The notes: a model not told the origin generated them from the letters alone. Positions 18,269 through 26,906 are shown, counted from the first letter of the stretch. The stretch: 64,000 nucleotides of DNA from Casp-actino8 sp001510455 (GCA_027592035.1 JAQCIK010000003.1:1-64000), one strand, 5' to 3'. Translations and numbers: made by a program.

Positions 18269-19107
18269 GCGCGTGCGGCTCCGACGAGACGTTGGCTGTA
18301 GGGGTGGTGGGGATCCTCGAGAAGCCGATCGGTCAGACCTGCTTCGACGATGCGACCGTGGTTCATGACCACACAGCGCGTCGTGAGCATCTCGATCACG
18401 GCGAAGTCGTGTGAGACGACCACGGCAGCGACGCCAGTCTCTTCGAGAAGATTGCGGATCAGATCGAGGACGCCAGCGGCAACTGATGCGTCGAGTCCGG
18501 TGGTTGGTTCGTCGAGAAGTACGACCGGAGGTTCATTGGCCAGAGCCTTGGCGAGTTGAACACGTTGTCGCATTCCACCCGAGAAGGTGCCGACCAGATC
18601 GTCCATCCGCGACAGCGGGACCTCGGTCCGCTCCAGCAGTTCGGCGGCTCGCTCTCGTATGCGACCGAAGTGGCGCCATCCGGCCGCCGTCAGAGCCTCG
18701 GCGATGTTTCCTCCGGCCGTGACGTTCAGGCGAAGTCCTTCGGCTGGATCCTGATAGACGACCGACAGGTCCGCGACTCGGAGTCCGCGTCGTCTCGAGG
18801 GATCGAGATCGAGGACGTTCGTTCGTCCGTGATCGACCGATTGCAGGAAAACTTCACCGGTGGTCGACGTTTGGTCACCAGCGACACAACGCATGACGGT
18901 CGACTTGCCCGAACCTGATTCTCCGATGACACCAAGGGCTTCTCCGGGCGAGACCTCGAAAGACACGTCCCAAGCGGCCACGATGGAGCCCGTGGTCGCA
19001 CTCTTGGCCGTGCCAGCGTCGGGTCCGGTGTCGGACAGGGATTCGAGATCCGGAACCCCGTGGATCTTCCCGAGTGAGGACACCTTCAGTGCCCATGAGT
19101 TCTTCAC
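18265..19107 (-). CDS. phnK: C-P lyase subunit PhnK, ABC-type ATPase
   Basis: The 280-residue protein has Walker A GESGSGKST, signature TFSGGMRQRVQLAKAL and Walker B VVLLDEPTTGLD. PhnK docks on the PhnGHIJ core in E. coli. The protein carries an extra Ser/Thr/Gly-rich stretch of about 20 residues (LESLSDTGPDAGTAKSATT) between the first strand and the Walker region. GTG 19107 is preferred over an upstream start at 19158 because it gives the same GTGA overlap used throughout this operon and has a GAGAGGAG site. Confidence 0.92.
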   Translation of the reverse strand: MKNSWALKVSSLGKIHGVPDLESLSDTGPDAGTAKSATTGSIVAAWDVSFEVSPGEALGVIGESGSGKSTVMRCVAGDQTSTTGEVFLQSVDHGRTNVLDLDPSRRRGLRVADLSVVYQDPAEGLRLNVTAGGNIAEALTAAGWRHFGRIRERAAELLERTEVPLSRMDDLVGTFSGGMRQRVQLAKALANEPPVVLLDEPTTGLDASVAAGVLDLIRNLLEETGVAAVVVSHDFAVIEMLTTRCVVMNHGRIVEAGLTDRLLEDPHHPYSQRLVGAARA

Positions 19108-20030
19108 GTGTTCACTCCTCTCGATGGGTGCAGCGAACGTTCTCGTCGCCGACGACACCAGTCGCTGTCACTGCACACCCAGTGGCCACGATCGTCGGCC
19201 GAGCTCGCCGGCACTTCCACCAGGAAAGATTCGGAACTTCCGCACGTTCGGCACGTCGCGCCCGGTGTGATCTCGACCTCGAACGGCACGTCTTCGAAGG
19301 TCAGAGGTTCGACGTCGGTGTGAGGCGGCACCGCATAGATCCGCTTCTCCCGACCGGCGCCGAACAAAGAGAGAAATCGAGATCGATGCAATCGAGGAAC
19401 GTCCCAGCGAGGAATCGGCGTGGTGGCAATCACGTATCGTCCGTTCACGAGACACGGATAGCCCGTCGTGCGTGTGATCACACCGTTGCGGACCTTGTCC
19501 TCGTAGAGACTGACCCACATGCGCGCGTAGTCGGCTTCGGCGTGCATTCGGGCGAGTTCGCGCATGTCGCGCTCGACGCCACGCAGCGGCTCGGGTACGG
19601 GAACCTGAAGAACCAGAACGTGTCGTTCGTCGAGAGGATCCTCCGGAATGCGATGTCGGGTCTGGATGAGTGTGCTGTCCTCGGGTGTGGTCGACTCGGG
19701 AATTCCAGTCGATGACACGATCAATCGTCGAAGGTTGACGGCATTCACACCCTCGTCATCTCCCTGATCGATCACTTTGACGACGTCATCAGGGCCGACG
19801 ATCCCAAGTGAGATCTGGAGACCGCCGGATCCCCATCCGCGCGCGACGGGCATCTCTCGCGAACCGAATGGAACTTGATACCCGGGTACTGCGACAGCAG
19901 TGAGGATGGCTCGTCGAATCTCTCGTTTGGAGTATTCGTCGAGGAGTCCGAAATTGACGTCGGCTACGTGAGTGGAATCTTCCTCGTCGACGTTCTCTCC
20001 GAGAACCTGCTTCAGGAGCGATGTGTTCAT
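19104..20030 (-). CDS. phnJ: Carbon-phosphorus lyase, radical SAM enzyme
   Basis: PhnJ breaks the C-P bond of ribosyl phosphonate through a 5'-deoxyadenosyl radical and a thiyl radical. The 308-residue protein has the unusual C-terminal cysteine set: Cys260-x2-Cys263-x22-Cys286 for the iron-sulfur cluster and Cys292 as the thiyl residue. That pattern is very close to E. coli PhnJ. Conserved GYQVPFGSREMPVARGWGSGG and HAEADYARMWVSLYE are present. ATG 20030 overlaps the phnI stop by ATGA. A longer open frame extends into phnI. Confidence 0.96.
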   Translation of the reverse strand: MNTSLLKQVLGENVDEEDSTHVADVNFGLLDEYSKREIRRAILTAVAVPGYQVPFGSREMPVARGWGSGGLQISLGIVGPDDVVKVIDQGDDEGVNAVNLRRLIVSSTGIPESTTPEDSTLIQTRHRIPEDPLDERHVLVLQVPVPEPLRGVERDMRELARMHAEADYARMWVSLYEDKVRNGVITRTTGYPCLVNGRYVIATTPIPRWDVPRLHRSRFLSLFGAGREKRIYAVPPHTDVEPLTFEDVPFEVEITPGATCRTCGSSESFLVEVPASSADDRGHWVCSDSDWCRRRRERSLHPSRGVNT

Positions 20031-21130
20031 GACGACTCCTTGTGTCGACGTATGGCCGCCTTGCGTTCCATCATCGACCTGAAGGTCACGTAGTGGGGCA
20101 ATTTCAAGTGCTCGAGAAATCCGCTCGCATCGAGGCCATCGGTCGTCAGGAGGATCGACTGCTCGAGAAAGCTGCGACCCTTGTCGCGTTCGCAAGCGAT
20201 ATCGAGATTGGCCATGGCGATCGCCTTCTTCTCGTTGTGGCCGAAACACAGGCCGTACCCGACGTCGAATCGACCACGGTCCTCCTCGATACCGTCGAGA
20301 TCCTCGATGGCTTCGACCTCGGTGACCCGTACATCGGTGACGGAAACCTCATCGCCGGTGATCGGATGAATCACCGTCACGGGGAGTCGACCATGACGAA
20401 CCTCGCCGAGAGTGATCTCGTGCAAGTAGCCATCCGGACCGAGAATGTTTCGATACCACACGTTTACTAGGGCGCCTGTCTCCGCGCGAGCCATCGTGGC
20501 CAAGCGCGCCGATCGAGTTGCAGGTGGACGAGCCGGATGACGGGTGATGTCGAAGGGTTCGGGATCGTCGGAGCGACGACGGTCGACAACAGCATCCAGC
20601 TCTCGGAGCAACTCGAGAAGTCGTCGAGGCCGCCGTTCACTGTCGCCCGGATCATCATGGTCGCTGTCGGTCACGACGGCCTCCCTGAGGAGAGCGGCTG
20701 TCTTCTCAGCGCCTTCTCGCAAGGTGTCTTCGTCAGCCGTATGAAGCAGTCGGCCCGTGTAGTCGGTCGTCCGCCCGAGTAGTTGAGGTCCGGGAGGATT
20801 TCGGAAGGCCGGAACGATTCGTCGTAGGACCACCATGTCGTCCACGTCGACGGGCGTGGTGTAGGCGAGTCGGGGAAGAGTCGAGCGAAAAGACCGCAGA
20901 AGATGGGCGGCCTCGATCGGGTCACCCTCGGCTTGGCGAAGGGCGGATGCTGCGAGGTGCTCGTCCCAGAGACCACCTTCACCCATCACTCGGTCCACGG
21001 CAAGACGCAATTTCTCGATCATCTGGCGCGACTCGAGCCATGAGCTCTCGCCGAGAATTCGTTCGCGTGCAACCAGTCGCTCGGCAGCCTCGATTGCCTT
21101 CAGTCCACCACGTGCTGCTGCGTAACCCAT
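20027..21130 (-). CDS. phnI: C-P lyase core subunit PhnI
   Basis: The 367-residue PhnI acts as a nucleosidase in the core complex, releasing adenine as phosphonate is attached. Family landmarks are the MGYAAARGGLKAIEAAE start, LARAETGAL-type helix (MARAETGALVNVWYRNILGPDG) and GYGLCFGHNEKKAIAMA near the C-terminus. The start directly abuts the phnH stop. The stop overlaps phnJ by four bases. Confidence 0.95.
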   Translation of the reverse strand: MGYAAARGGLKAIEAAERLVARERILGESSWLESRQMIEKLRLAVDRVMGEGGLWDEHLAASALRQAEGDPIEAAHLLRSFRSTLPRLAYTTPVDVDDMVVLRRIVPAFRNPPGPQLLGRTTDYTGRLLHTADEDTLREGAEKTAALLREAVVTDSDHDDPGDSERRPRRLLELLRELDAVVDRRRSDDPEPFDITRHPARPPATRSARLATMARAETGALVNVWYRNILGPDGYLHEITLGEVRHGRLPVTVIHPITGDEVSVTDVRVTEVEAIEDLDGIEEDRGRFDVGYGLCFGHNEKKAIAMANLDIACERDKGRSFLEQSILLTTDGLDASGFLEHLKLPHYVTFRSMMERKAAIRRHKESS

Positions 21131-21799
21131 CTAGTTCCTCTCTTCGTCCGGCCACGTCGCCGACAGTTCGATTCGGGTCGAGCGGGGAATTCCGACCACT
21201 CGTCCGTCATGGGTGGTCATCCAGACGTCGATTCCTGCCGGAAAGGAGGTGTTGACGTGGCGCCACGCTTCGATGTGATCCGCAGTGAGTCCATCGACAC
21301 AGATCGATCGATCTCCGTCGATCCCCGGTCCACGAAGTACGAGCTGAACTCCGGCACGTGTTCCGGCGCCCCCATCACGTAGATCGTGGACACCGAGCGA
21401 CAGGCGGGCACCCATCTCGGGTTCGAAAGCTGTTCCTCGACGCACGTGCTGAAGGATCGATTCGAGACGGTCGAGCCCGTCCGAAGGAACACAGATCAAA
21501 TCGGCAGTGGAGACGATCGATGATCGAGCACCCGTCGCTACGGAAGCCGCTTCCGACCACACGAAGGTTTCGGTTTCGACGACATGAATCGTCGTCTCGA
21601 CATCGGCGAGGACCAGCACAGGTGCAAGAACACTGGGTAGTCGCCGCCAAATCGAATCAGAAAAATGAGTGGTGGAGCCAGGGCGCGAAATGGAGTCGAG
21701 CAGCGAACGAAAAACCTGCTGTGATTCGAGGGCGTCGAGTCGACATGCTGCTATTCGAGTGGGCAGGCGACGGGACTCCAGGGCATCGGTACCGATCAT
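21131..21799 (-). CDS. phnH: C-P lyase core subunit PhnH
   Basis: The 222-residue PhnH is a core subunit that pairs with PhnG, I and J. The segment LESQQVFRSLLDSISRPG is the usual PhnH opening, and PSDGLDRLESILQHVRRGTAFEPEMGA is characteristic. ATG 21799 starts one base after the phnG stop. An open frame extends to 22048 over phnG but has no support. It is a little longer than E. coli PhnH (194 residues). Confidence 0.92.
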   Translation of the reverse strand: MIGTDALESRRLPTRIAACRLDALESQQVFRSLLDSISRPGSTTHFSDSIWRRLPSVLAPVLVLADVETTIHVVETETFVWSEAASVATGARSSIVSTADLICVPSDGLDRLESILQHVRRGTAFEPEMGARLSLGVHDLRDGGAGTRAGVQLVLRGPGIDGDRSICVDGLTADHIEAWRHVNTSFPAGIDVWMTTHDGRVVGIPRSTRIELSATWPDEERN

Positions 21800-21800
21800 C

Positions 21801-22232
21801 TCAGTCGAGCTCCTCGAACGAGACGGTGGTCGACCGGAGATCGCTCCATTCCTGTCTTTGAGAGGAAGTGAGATGCTCGTCCGTTTCTTCGCACAGCAGA
21901 TCGACCTGGACACGGAGAGACGAGTCGTGCTCGGCACAGGCGTCGAGCAGAGCGGCGGCAAGCGTCGTTTCGCGATCGACTCCGGCCCGCATGGCCCAAC
22001 CACGGACGCCCGCGACAGCGACCTCGGCACGAGTGACGACCACTTCACCCAGATGGAAGCGTTCCTTGCACACGGGTTCGCGTACTTGCATCATCACCAT
22101 TCCGACCTCCGGTGGGCCGATGATGTCGAGCTCATCCGCGACGTCGCGTCGAGACAGAAATGACTCGGCAAGTATGCGAACTTCGTCGGCATCGGCTCGC
22201 GCCAGAAGTTCCGTTCGTCGATTTCGGTTCAA
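21801..22232 (-). CDS. phnG: C-P lyase core subunit PhnG
   Basis: The 143-residue PhnG is part of the PhnGHIJ core. It is recognised by VREPVCKERFHLGEVVVTRAEV and GWAMRAGVDRETTLAAALLDA. The start is TTG 22232, which overlaps the phnF stop by TTGA and has a good AAGGAG site seven bases upstream, so a rare TTG start is well supported. Confidence 0.92.
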   Translation of the reverse strand: MNRNRRTELLARADADEVRILAESFLSRRDVADELDIIGPPEVGMVMMQVREPVCKERFHLGEVVVTRAEVAVAGVRGWAMRAGVDRETTLAAALLDACAEHDSSLRVQVDLLCEETDEHLTSSQRQEWSDLRSTTVSFEELD

Positions 22233-22984
22233 GGCTCACTCCTTCCTTGCGTGGCTCCATGAATTTCGAAGGACTCGTCATCGGAGTGATCGAAGTGAAC
22301 GCTCACTGCGACTCGGTCCGTGCGTATCCACGACTCACCCAATTCGACGACTGCGAGTGTCGAGGAATCGACGTTGACACTGCGTAGATGCCATGTCGGC
22401 TCTCGTGTCTCGATGATGTGACCCACATGGTGTGGGGGAGTATCGAGCGAAACCTCGACTGTTCGTCGAACGAGTCGAATTCCGTATCGAGTGTCGAGAA
22501 TTCTCCAAATCGAGGAGATGTCATCCAGATGACGCCGAAGCCCGAGGGCCATCGCATTTGCGATTTTGCTGACACCGAAGCCGATCACGTCTCCATCGAC
22601 TTCCAAGGCGCGGCCGATCTCGATGAGGCGCCCTGGACGACCGGGGGCGAAGGCTTGGAGCTCGCATGGCTCCGGTTCCGTCTCCGACACCGTGACAAGA
22701 CGCCAGTGAGGTGTTCGCCCCGACAAGGCGAGAGTCTGGCTCACACTCGGCGGGAAGCGATGTCCGATGGGATACGGGATCCGTTCATTGACGAACGTTC
22801 CGGATCCCTTCACCCGTCGGACCACGAATCGTCGTTCGAGTTCCTGCAGAGCGGCGCGCGCAGTCGGACGACTGATTTCGAATTCGCGAACGACGTCGTT
22901 TTCGGACGGGACGCGGTCTCCGACATCGAGGTCGCGAATACGACCCTCGAGTTGGTTCGCAACCGAGATGTAGGTTTCCGACAC
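22229..22984 (-). CDS. phnF: GntR/HutC-family repressor PhnF
   Basis: The 251-residue regulator has an N-terminal GntR winged helix (VPSENDVVREFEISRPTARAALQELERRFVVRRVKGSGTFV) and a C-terminal HutC/UTRA ligand domain. It heads the C-P lyase operon and probably represses it until a phosphonate-related ligand binds. GTG 22984 (VSETYISVANQLEGRI) puts the start the usual distance before the first helix. A TTG at 23044 would add 20 residues and is less likely. The region to the divergent HD gene holds palindromes that could be its operators. Confidence 0.88.
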   Translation of the reverse strand: MSETYISVANQLEGRIRDLDVGDRVPSENDVVREFEISRPTARAALQELERRFVVRRVKGSGTFVNERIPYPIGHRFPPSVSQTLALSGRTPHWRLVTVSETEPEPCELQAFAPGRPGRLIEIGRALEVDGDVIGFGVSKIANAMALGLRRHLDDISSIWRILDTRYGIRLVRRTVEVSLDTPPHHVGHIIETREPTWHLRSVNVDSSTLAVVELGESWIRTDRVAVSVHFDHSDDESFEIHGATQGRSEP

Positions 22985-23005
22985 GGCTCGATCGTGAACC
23001 CTCGA

Positions 23006-23050
23006 AGTTGACGTGACAACTACTCGGAATGAACGACTGGCCAACAGTCG
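23006..23050. promoter_or_regulatory. Two candidate PhnF operator palindromes
   Basis: AGTTG-N6-CAACT (23006-23021) and CGACTG-GCCAA-CAGTCG (23034-23050) are perfect inverted repeats just upstream of phnF. GntR regulators usually bind such short palindromes near their own start. Confidence 0.35.
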
Positions 23051-23109
23051 AGGAAGTCTCGGATACGGACTCTGACAACGGCGGGCTGGTCAGATAACGG
23101 ACGCCTCCA

Positions 23110-23131
23110 CGTCACCTTTCGTTCACCGTCC
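23110..23131 (+). promoter_or_regulatory. PHO-box-like tandem repeat before the HD oxygenase gene
   Basis: CGTCACCTTTC is followed at once by GTTCACCGTCC. These are two 11-mers whose TCACC cores repeat in exact phase, as in PhoP boxes of streptomycetes (GTTCACC). The repeat ends five bases before the -10 box at 23137, so a bound activator would overlap the -35 region. Confidence 0.45.
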
Positions 23132-23136
23132 GTGGC

Positions 23137-23142
23137 TATGGT
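23137..23142 (+). promoter_or_regulatory. -10 box (TATGGT), leaderless promoter of the HD oxygenase
   Basis: TATGGT ends six bases before GTG 23149, with no ribosome binding site. It is preceded by the PHO-like repeat. Confidence 0.5.
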
Positions 23143-23148
23143 GACGCC

Positions 23149-23709
23149 GTGAATTCCACGGCCCGTCGTTTCCGAAACGTCGATGAAATCGTCGAACACC
23201 TTGCGGATCTCGGCAACGTCGAGTCCGTCGAGGCAGAGCATTTCACCGAACTCGAACACGGACTCCAAACCGCGGCGCTCCTGCGCGAAATCGCTCCCGA
23301 GGACGTCGAGCTACAGATCGCAGGACTCGTGCACGATCTCGCTCATCCCTGGGACGGTCCGGGTCAACCACGGCACGCGACGATGGGTGCCATTGCGGTT
23401 CGTGAAGTACTGGGTGATCGAATCGCCGACTTGATCCTCTCCCACGTCCCAGCCAAGCGTTATCTGGTGGCGACGCGTCGCGAATATGCCTCGGTCCTGT
23501 CGCCTGACAGCGTGATGACCCTGGCGGCACAGGGAGGACCGATGACTGCCGAGGAGATCGCGGCATTTGAGCAGAATGCCGATTTTCACGCGATGGTCGA
23601 TCTTCGGATCGCCGACGATGGAGCAAAGGTGCCGGGCAAGATCGTGCCCGCATTGTCGACGTACGAGGATTCGATCCGCGAACTGGCTTCCCGCTTCATG
23701 GCGAAGTGA
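23149..23709 (+). CDS. HD-domain mixed-valent diiron oxygenase, PhnZ/TmpB-like
   Basis: The 186-residue protein has the HD ligand set of the PhnZ group: His37 in ELEHGLQ, His62-Asp63 in VHDLAH, His76 in RHATMGA, His99 in LSHVPAKRYL and Asp156/157 in RIADDGAK. PhnZ and TmpB use a diiron site and O2 to split the C-P bond of 1-hydroxyphosphonates, releasing phosphate. SHVPAKRYL separates it from ordinary HD phosphohydrolases. By my unaided alignment PhnZ Glu27 is kept (Glu30) while the Tyr24 position is Val27. GTGA overlap with the dioxygenase gene and the divergent phnF support the role. Confidence 0.82.
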   Translation: MNSTARRFRNVDEIVEHLADLGNVESVEAEHFTELEHGLQTAALLREIAPEDVELQIAGLVHDLAHPWDGPGQPRHATMGAIAVREVLGDRIADLILSHVPAKRYLVATRREYASVLSPDSVMTLAAQGGPMTAEEIAAFEQNADFHAMVDLRIADDGAKVPGKIVPALSTYEDSIRELASRFMAK

Positions 23710-24491
23710 ACCACGTCGTGACGAGCACTGCTTTTTCGCCCGATGATCCGGCCGTCGTGGATCACTTCCACGAACACGGATGGGTGCTCACCGACGATCT
23801 CGATGCGGACGAGGTCGTCGAACTTCAACGATGGGTCGACGAGGTCGCGGCCACGTTCGGCGATTCGGCCTCCATCCTGCACCATCGTGAAATGACCGAC
23901 TTCGGCCCCAAGTTGGCTCGTAGTGAGAACTTCGTGCCGGTGCACGAGGGCCTGCGAAACCTACTCACTCGCCGACTCGTCACCACGGCGTCACGACTTC
24001 TCGGCGAGACGGCCGTTCTCTACAAGGAAAAGGTCAACTACAAGTTGATCGGTGGTGCTGGCTTCTCGCCCCACCAAGACGCACCGGCCTACCCCTTCAT
24101 CGACTCACACGTGTCGTGCATGGTGGCCGTCGATGACGCCACTCCGGAGAACGGGTGTCTCGAGGTCGTGAGTGGACGACATCAACATCTGCTCGACATG
24201 GACGAGCGGGGCTGCATCGTGGCATCGATCGTCGAGGACATGGTGTGGCATTTCGCACCGATTCGTGCCGGACAGACCCTGTGGTTTCACTCACTCACAC
24301 CTCACCGCAGTGGCGCCAACCGCTCGACTCGTGACCGTCGAGCGCTTTATCCCACCTACAACGCCCTCTCGGAAGGTGATCTTCGTGAGGCGTACTACGC
24401 CGAGAAACTCGAGCGGTTCGCCGCCGCCGAACGTGGTGAACGTGTCGTGCTGTCGTTGATCGGTGACTTCGAAGGTCGCCCGGTCGACTGA
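23706..24491 (+). CDS. Fe(II)/2-oxoglutarate dioxygenase, PhnY/TmpA-like
   Basis: The 261-residue phytanoyl-CoA-dioxygenase-family protein has HxD iron ligands His123 and Asp125 in FSPHQDAPAY and a distal LTPHRSGANRS (His200, Arg206). PhnY hydroxylates 2-aminoethylphosphonate and TmpA its trimethyl form. The HD partner then cleaves the product to an amino acid plus phosphate. Here the pair would turn an aminoethylphosphonate-like compound into glycine or glycine betaine. Which one cannot be told from sequence. The GTG start overlaps the HD gene by four bases. Confidence 0.82.
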   Translation: MNHVVTSTAFSPDDPAVVDHFHEHGWVLTDDLDADEVVELQRWVDEVAATFGDSASILHHREMTDFGPKLARSENFVPVHEGLRNLLTRRLVTTASRLLGETAVLYKEKVNYKLIGGAGFSPHQDAPAYPFIDSHVSCMVAVDDATPENGCLEVVSGRHQHLLDMDERGCIVASIVEDMVWHFAPIRAGQTLWFHSLTPHRSGANRSTRDRRALYPTYNALSEGDLREAYYAEKLERFAAAERGERVVLSLIGDFEGRPVD

Positions 24492-24511
24492 CCGTCTCGT
24501 ACTCGTCTGCC

Positions 24512-25693
24512 ATGGTGTCCAACGTTCCTTACGTGCGCGTGGGAATTCTCGGAATCCTCACCATCGTCGCCTACGGCTCGTGGTTCTACGGATTCGGAGT
24601 TCTCCTCGACGACATGGCGGTCGATTTCGGCTCGGGAGTCGGAATCCTGACTCTCGGGTACACGATTGCCCAGATCCTGACGGGTGTTCTGGGCATGTGG
24701 GTGGGGCGCACCCTCGATCGTCATGGGGCACGACTTCCTTTCACCGTCGGAGCGATGGTTGGCCCGATGATCGTTATTGCATCGACGTTCACCGATTCGC
24801 CGGGCCTTTTCGCCGTGACTTTCGGTGTCGGGGGAGGGGTGATCGGCGCATCGAGCTTCTATCACCTCACCCAGACCGTCGCAGCACGCCTGTCAACCGG
24901 CAGTGAGGCCCGGGCTATTGCGCAGCTGACGATTTGGGGCGCGTTCTCGTCACCCGTCCTCATCCCGATCACGGAGTTGCTTCGATCTTGGATCGGTTGG
25001 CGCGACACCGTGCGGGTCTCGGTGTCGATCGTGGGCGTCGTACTCGTTATCGCCGCCATCTTCGTGGATCGCAACGGAGAATCGCGCTCGGTCTCACCGT
25101 CGGTCTCGTCGCGATTGGCGTTGATCGGTGCATGGCAGGATCAACATGTTCGGCGATTTGCGGTCTCATCGCTCGCCGGGTCTTTCGGTACGTCGATCAT
25201 CATGGTGTTACAGATCCCGGCCATGGTGGCGGGTGGGCTCGAACGTTCGACGGCCGCTTCGATGGCTGGAGCGCGAGGTTTCGCACAACTTCTCGGTCGA
25301 CTCCCGCTCGGCCGAGTACTCGACGCGTGGTCGACCCGCCACGTCTTGATCGGCGCCAAGTTGTTCGTCGCAGTCGGAGCGGTATTGCTCGCCTTCAGTG
25401 GCAACGTGATCGTCGCTGTTCTCTTCGTCATCGTTGGAGGCGTAGGAGTTGGGGCAGTCTCGCCACTCGACGGGATCTACGCACGAGAGGTTCTTCCCGC
25501 ACATGATCTCGGCACGCTCATGGGATCGATGCATTTCGTGGGTGGGATCATGTCGGGAATCGGGCCGTTGGTGGGTGCATTCGTGATCGATATGACCGAT
25601 AGGACATGGACGGGGTTGGTGTTGGCGAGTGCAACAGTGGTGATCGGTGCGCTTGCGCTCGTCACGTTGCCGCGGCGTGCACCAGCCCAATGA
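24512..25693 (+). CDS. MFS transporter, probably of the phosphonate oxidation operon
   Basis: The 393-residue protein has about 12 membrane segments, with the MFS loop GMWVGRTLDRHG between TM2 and TM3 and a related GRLPLGRVLDAWS in the second half. It follows the dioxygenase by 20 bases on the same strand, so it may import a substituted phosphonate or export a product. Substrate unknown. Its last 32 bases overlap the convergent chrA end. Confidence 0.8.
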   Translation: MVSNVPYVRVGILGILTIVAYGSWFYGFGVLLDDMAVDFGSGVGILTLGYTIAQILTGVLGMWVGRTLDRHGARLPFTVGAMVGPMIVIASTFTDSPGLFAVTFGVGGGVIGASSFYHLTQTVAARLSTGSEARAIAQLTIWGAFSSPVLIPITELLRSWIGWRDTVRVSVSIVGVVLVIAAIFVDRNGESRSVSPSVSSRLALIGAWQDQHVRRFAVSSLAGSFGTSIIMVLQIPAMVAGGLERSTAASMAGARGFAQLLGRLPLGRVLDAWSTRHVLIGAKLFVAVGAVLLAFSGNVIVAVLFVIVGGVGVGAVSPLDGIYAREVLPAHDLGTLMGSMHFVGGIMSGIGPLVGAFVIDMTDRTWTGLVLASATVVIGALALVTLPRRAPAQ

Positions 25694-26777
25694 TCACACC
25701 AGCGGGTACGAGCCAACCGGCACCGACCTTCGTCGCGATCAACAGCACGAGAGCGACGCCAGCCACGATCCAGGTGAGTGGGTCGACCAGAGCCGTGTCG
25801 CCGAGTCGTACGAGGACACCGGCCATCAGTCCGAGAGACGACATGGTGACCCCGGTGAGGAAAGCCGAGGCCGCCGGACGAGCACGAAGCCAGCGCAGGA
25901 ATCGATCGAGTAGGCCGACGAAGAGGAACGACGGACCGAAGATTCCGAGAGTGGCCAGTGCGGCACCGGCCACGCCGAGAATCTGCCACCCGATGAACGT
26001 GGCCGTAGTGAACACCGGTCCGGGTGTGATCTGGCCCACCGCGATGGCATCGAGCAGTTGTTCGGCAGTCAGATATCCGGTGTCGGTCACCAGTCGACTG
26101 TCGAGGAATGCAACGAGGACGTATCCGCTTCCGTAGAGCACCGACCCCACCTCGAGGAAGATGAGGAACAATCGGGCGAGTGACGGTTGTGCAGCGAGAA
26201 GTCCGACGACCGTGAATGTTGCGACCGAATTCGCACGAAGCGACGCCTGTCGCACGACGTGCGAGAGACTCCACACGACACCGAGTGACGCGATGATCAC
26301 GAGTTCGTGCAGACCGAGAAGGTAGGTGCCGAAGGCGACGGCCGCGGTCACGAAGGCGGCCGGATGTCGAAGATTCGATCGACCGAGACCCCACACGGCG
26401 TGGGCGATGATCGCGATGATCACTGGTAACACGCCGTATCGAATGTCGAACACCAGTGGATCGGTTCCGAACTCGGCGTACAGCCAGGCGATCGCTCCCA
26501 CGATCACGACGGCCGGCACGATGAACGATGCACCGGCGACGACGAGTCCGCGGACACCGGCCCGCCTCAGTCCGATGTGCATCGCCATCTCGGTGGAGTT
26601 CGGACCCGGGATGAGGTTGGTCGCCCCGACCATCTCCATGAATTCCTCGTCGCTCAACCAACCGCGACGCCGCACCGTTTCGTCGCGCATCATGGCGATG
26701 TGGGCGGCCGGTCCGCCGAAACCCAGCACCCCGAGCTTCAGCATCAGCTTCGACACCTCGGCAACGGCACCTCTCAC
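25662..26777 (-). CDS. chrA: Chromate transporter family protein, two-domain
   Basis: The 371-residue protein has two homologous CHR halves. The first has LGVLGFGGPAAHIAMM and NLIPGPNSTEMAMHIG. The second has VGSVLYGSGYVLVAFL and GQITPGPVFTTATFIGW. ChrA members pump chromate out of the cell, and some family members may move other oxyanions. There is no chrR or chrB here, so a role in chromate resistance is not proven. Confidence 0.9.
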   Translation of the reverse strand: MRGAVAEVSKLMLKLGVLGFGGPAAHIAMMRDETVRRRGWLSDEEFMEMVGATNLIPGPNSTEMAMHIGLRRAGVRGLVVAGASFIVPAVVIVGAIAWLYAEFGTDPLVFDIRYGVLPVIIAIIAHAVWGLGRSNLRHPAAFVTAAVAFGTYLLGLHELVIIASLGVVWSLSHVVRQASLRANSVATFTVVGLLAAQPSLARLFLIFLEVGSVLYGSGYVLVAFLDSRLVTDTGYLTAEQLLDAIAVGQITPGPVFTTATFIGWQILGVAGAALATLGIFGPSFLFVGLLDRFLRWLRARPAASAFLTGVTMSSLGLMAGVLVRLGDTALVDPLTWIVAGVALVLLIATKVGAGWLVPAGVIIGLVHAAAT

Positions 26778-26843
26778 CTCGCCATTCTGGATCGGTGTCG
26801 AGCATCGATCCTGCTCAGATGGGTGAATTAGGGGTGAACGAGA

Positions 26844-26884
26844 TTCTCACCTTCCTCTCACCTGCACCTGGTTCGCTTCTCACC
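26844..26884. promoter_or_regulatory. Triple TTCTCACC repeat, candidate response-regulator operator
   Basis: TTCTCACC at 26844, CTCTCACC at 26855 and TTCTCACC at 26877 lie 11 and 22 bases apart, on one face of the helix. They sit between divergent chrA and the secreted-protein gene. The same motif precedes the response-regulator gene at 9580. Confidence 0.4.
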
Positions 26885-26906
26885 TGGGTGTCGCACCATG
26901 AGAACT

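Noticed and set aside
20467..20658. Short open frames within phnI as separate genes
   Set aside because: They are alternative frames inside a well-conserved gene with no start signals.
22984..23044. TTG 23044 as the phnF start
   Set aside because: It adds 20 residues before the normal GntR N-terminus and would run over the candidate operator palindromes.
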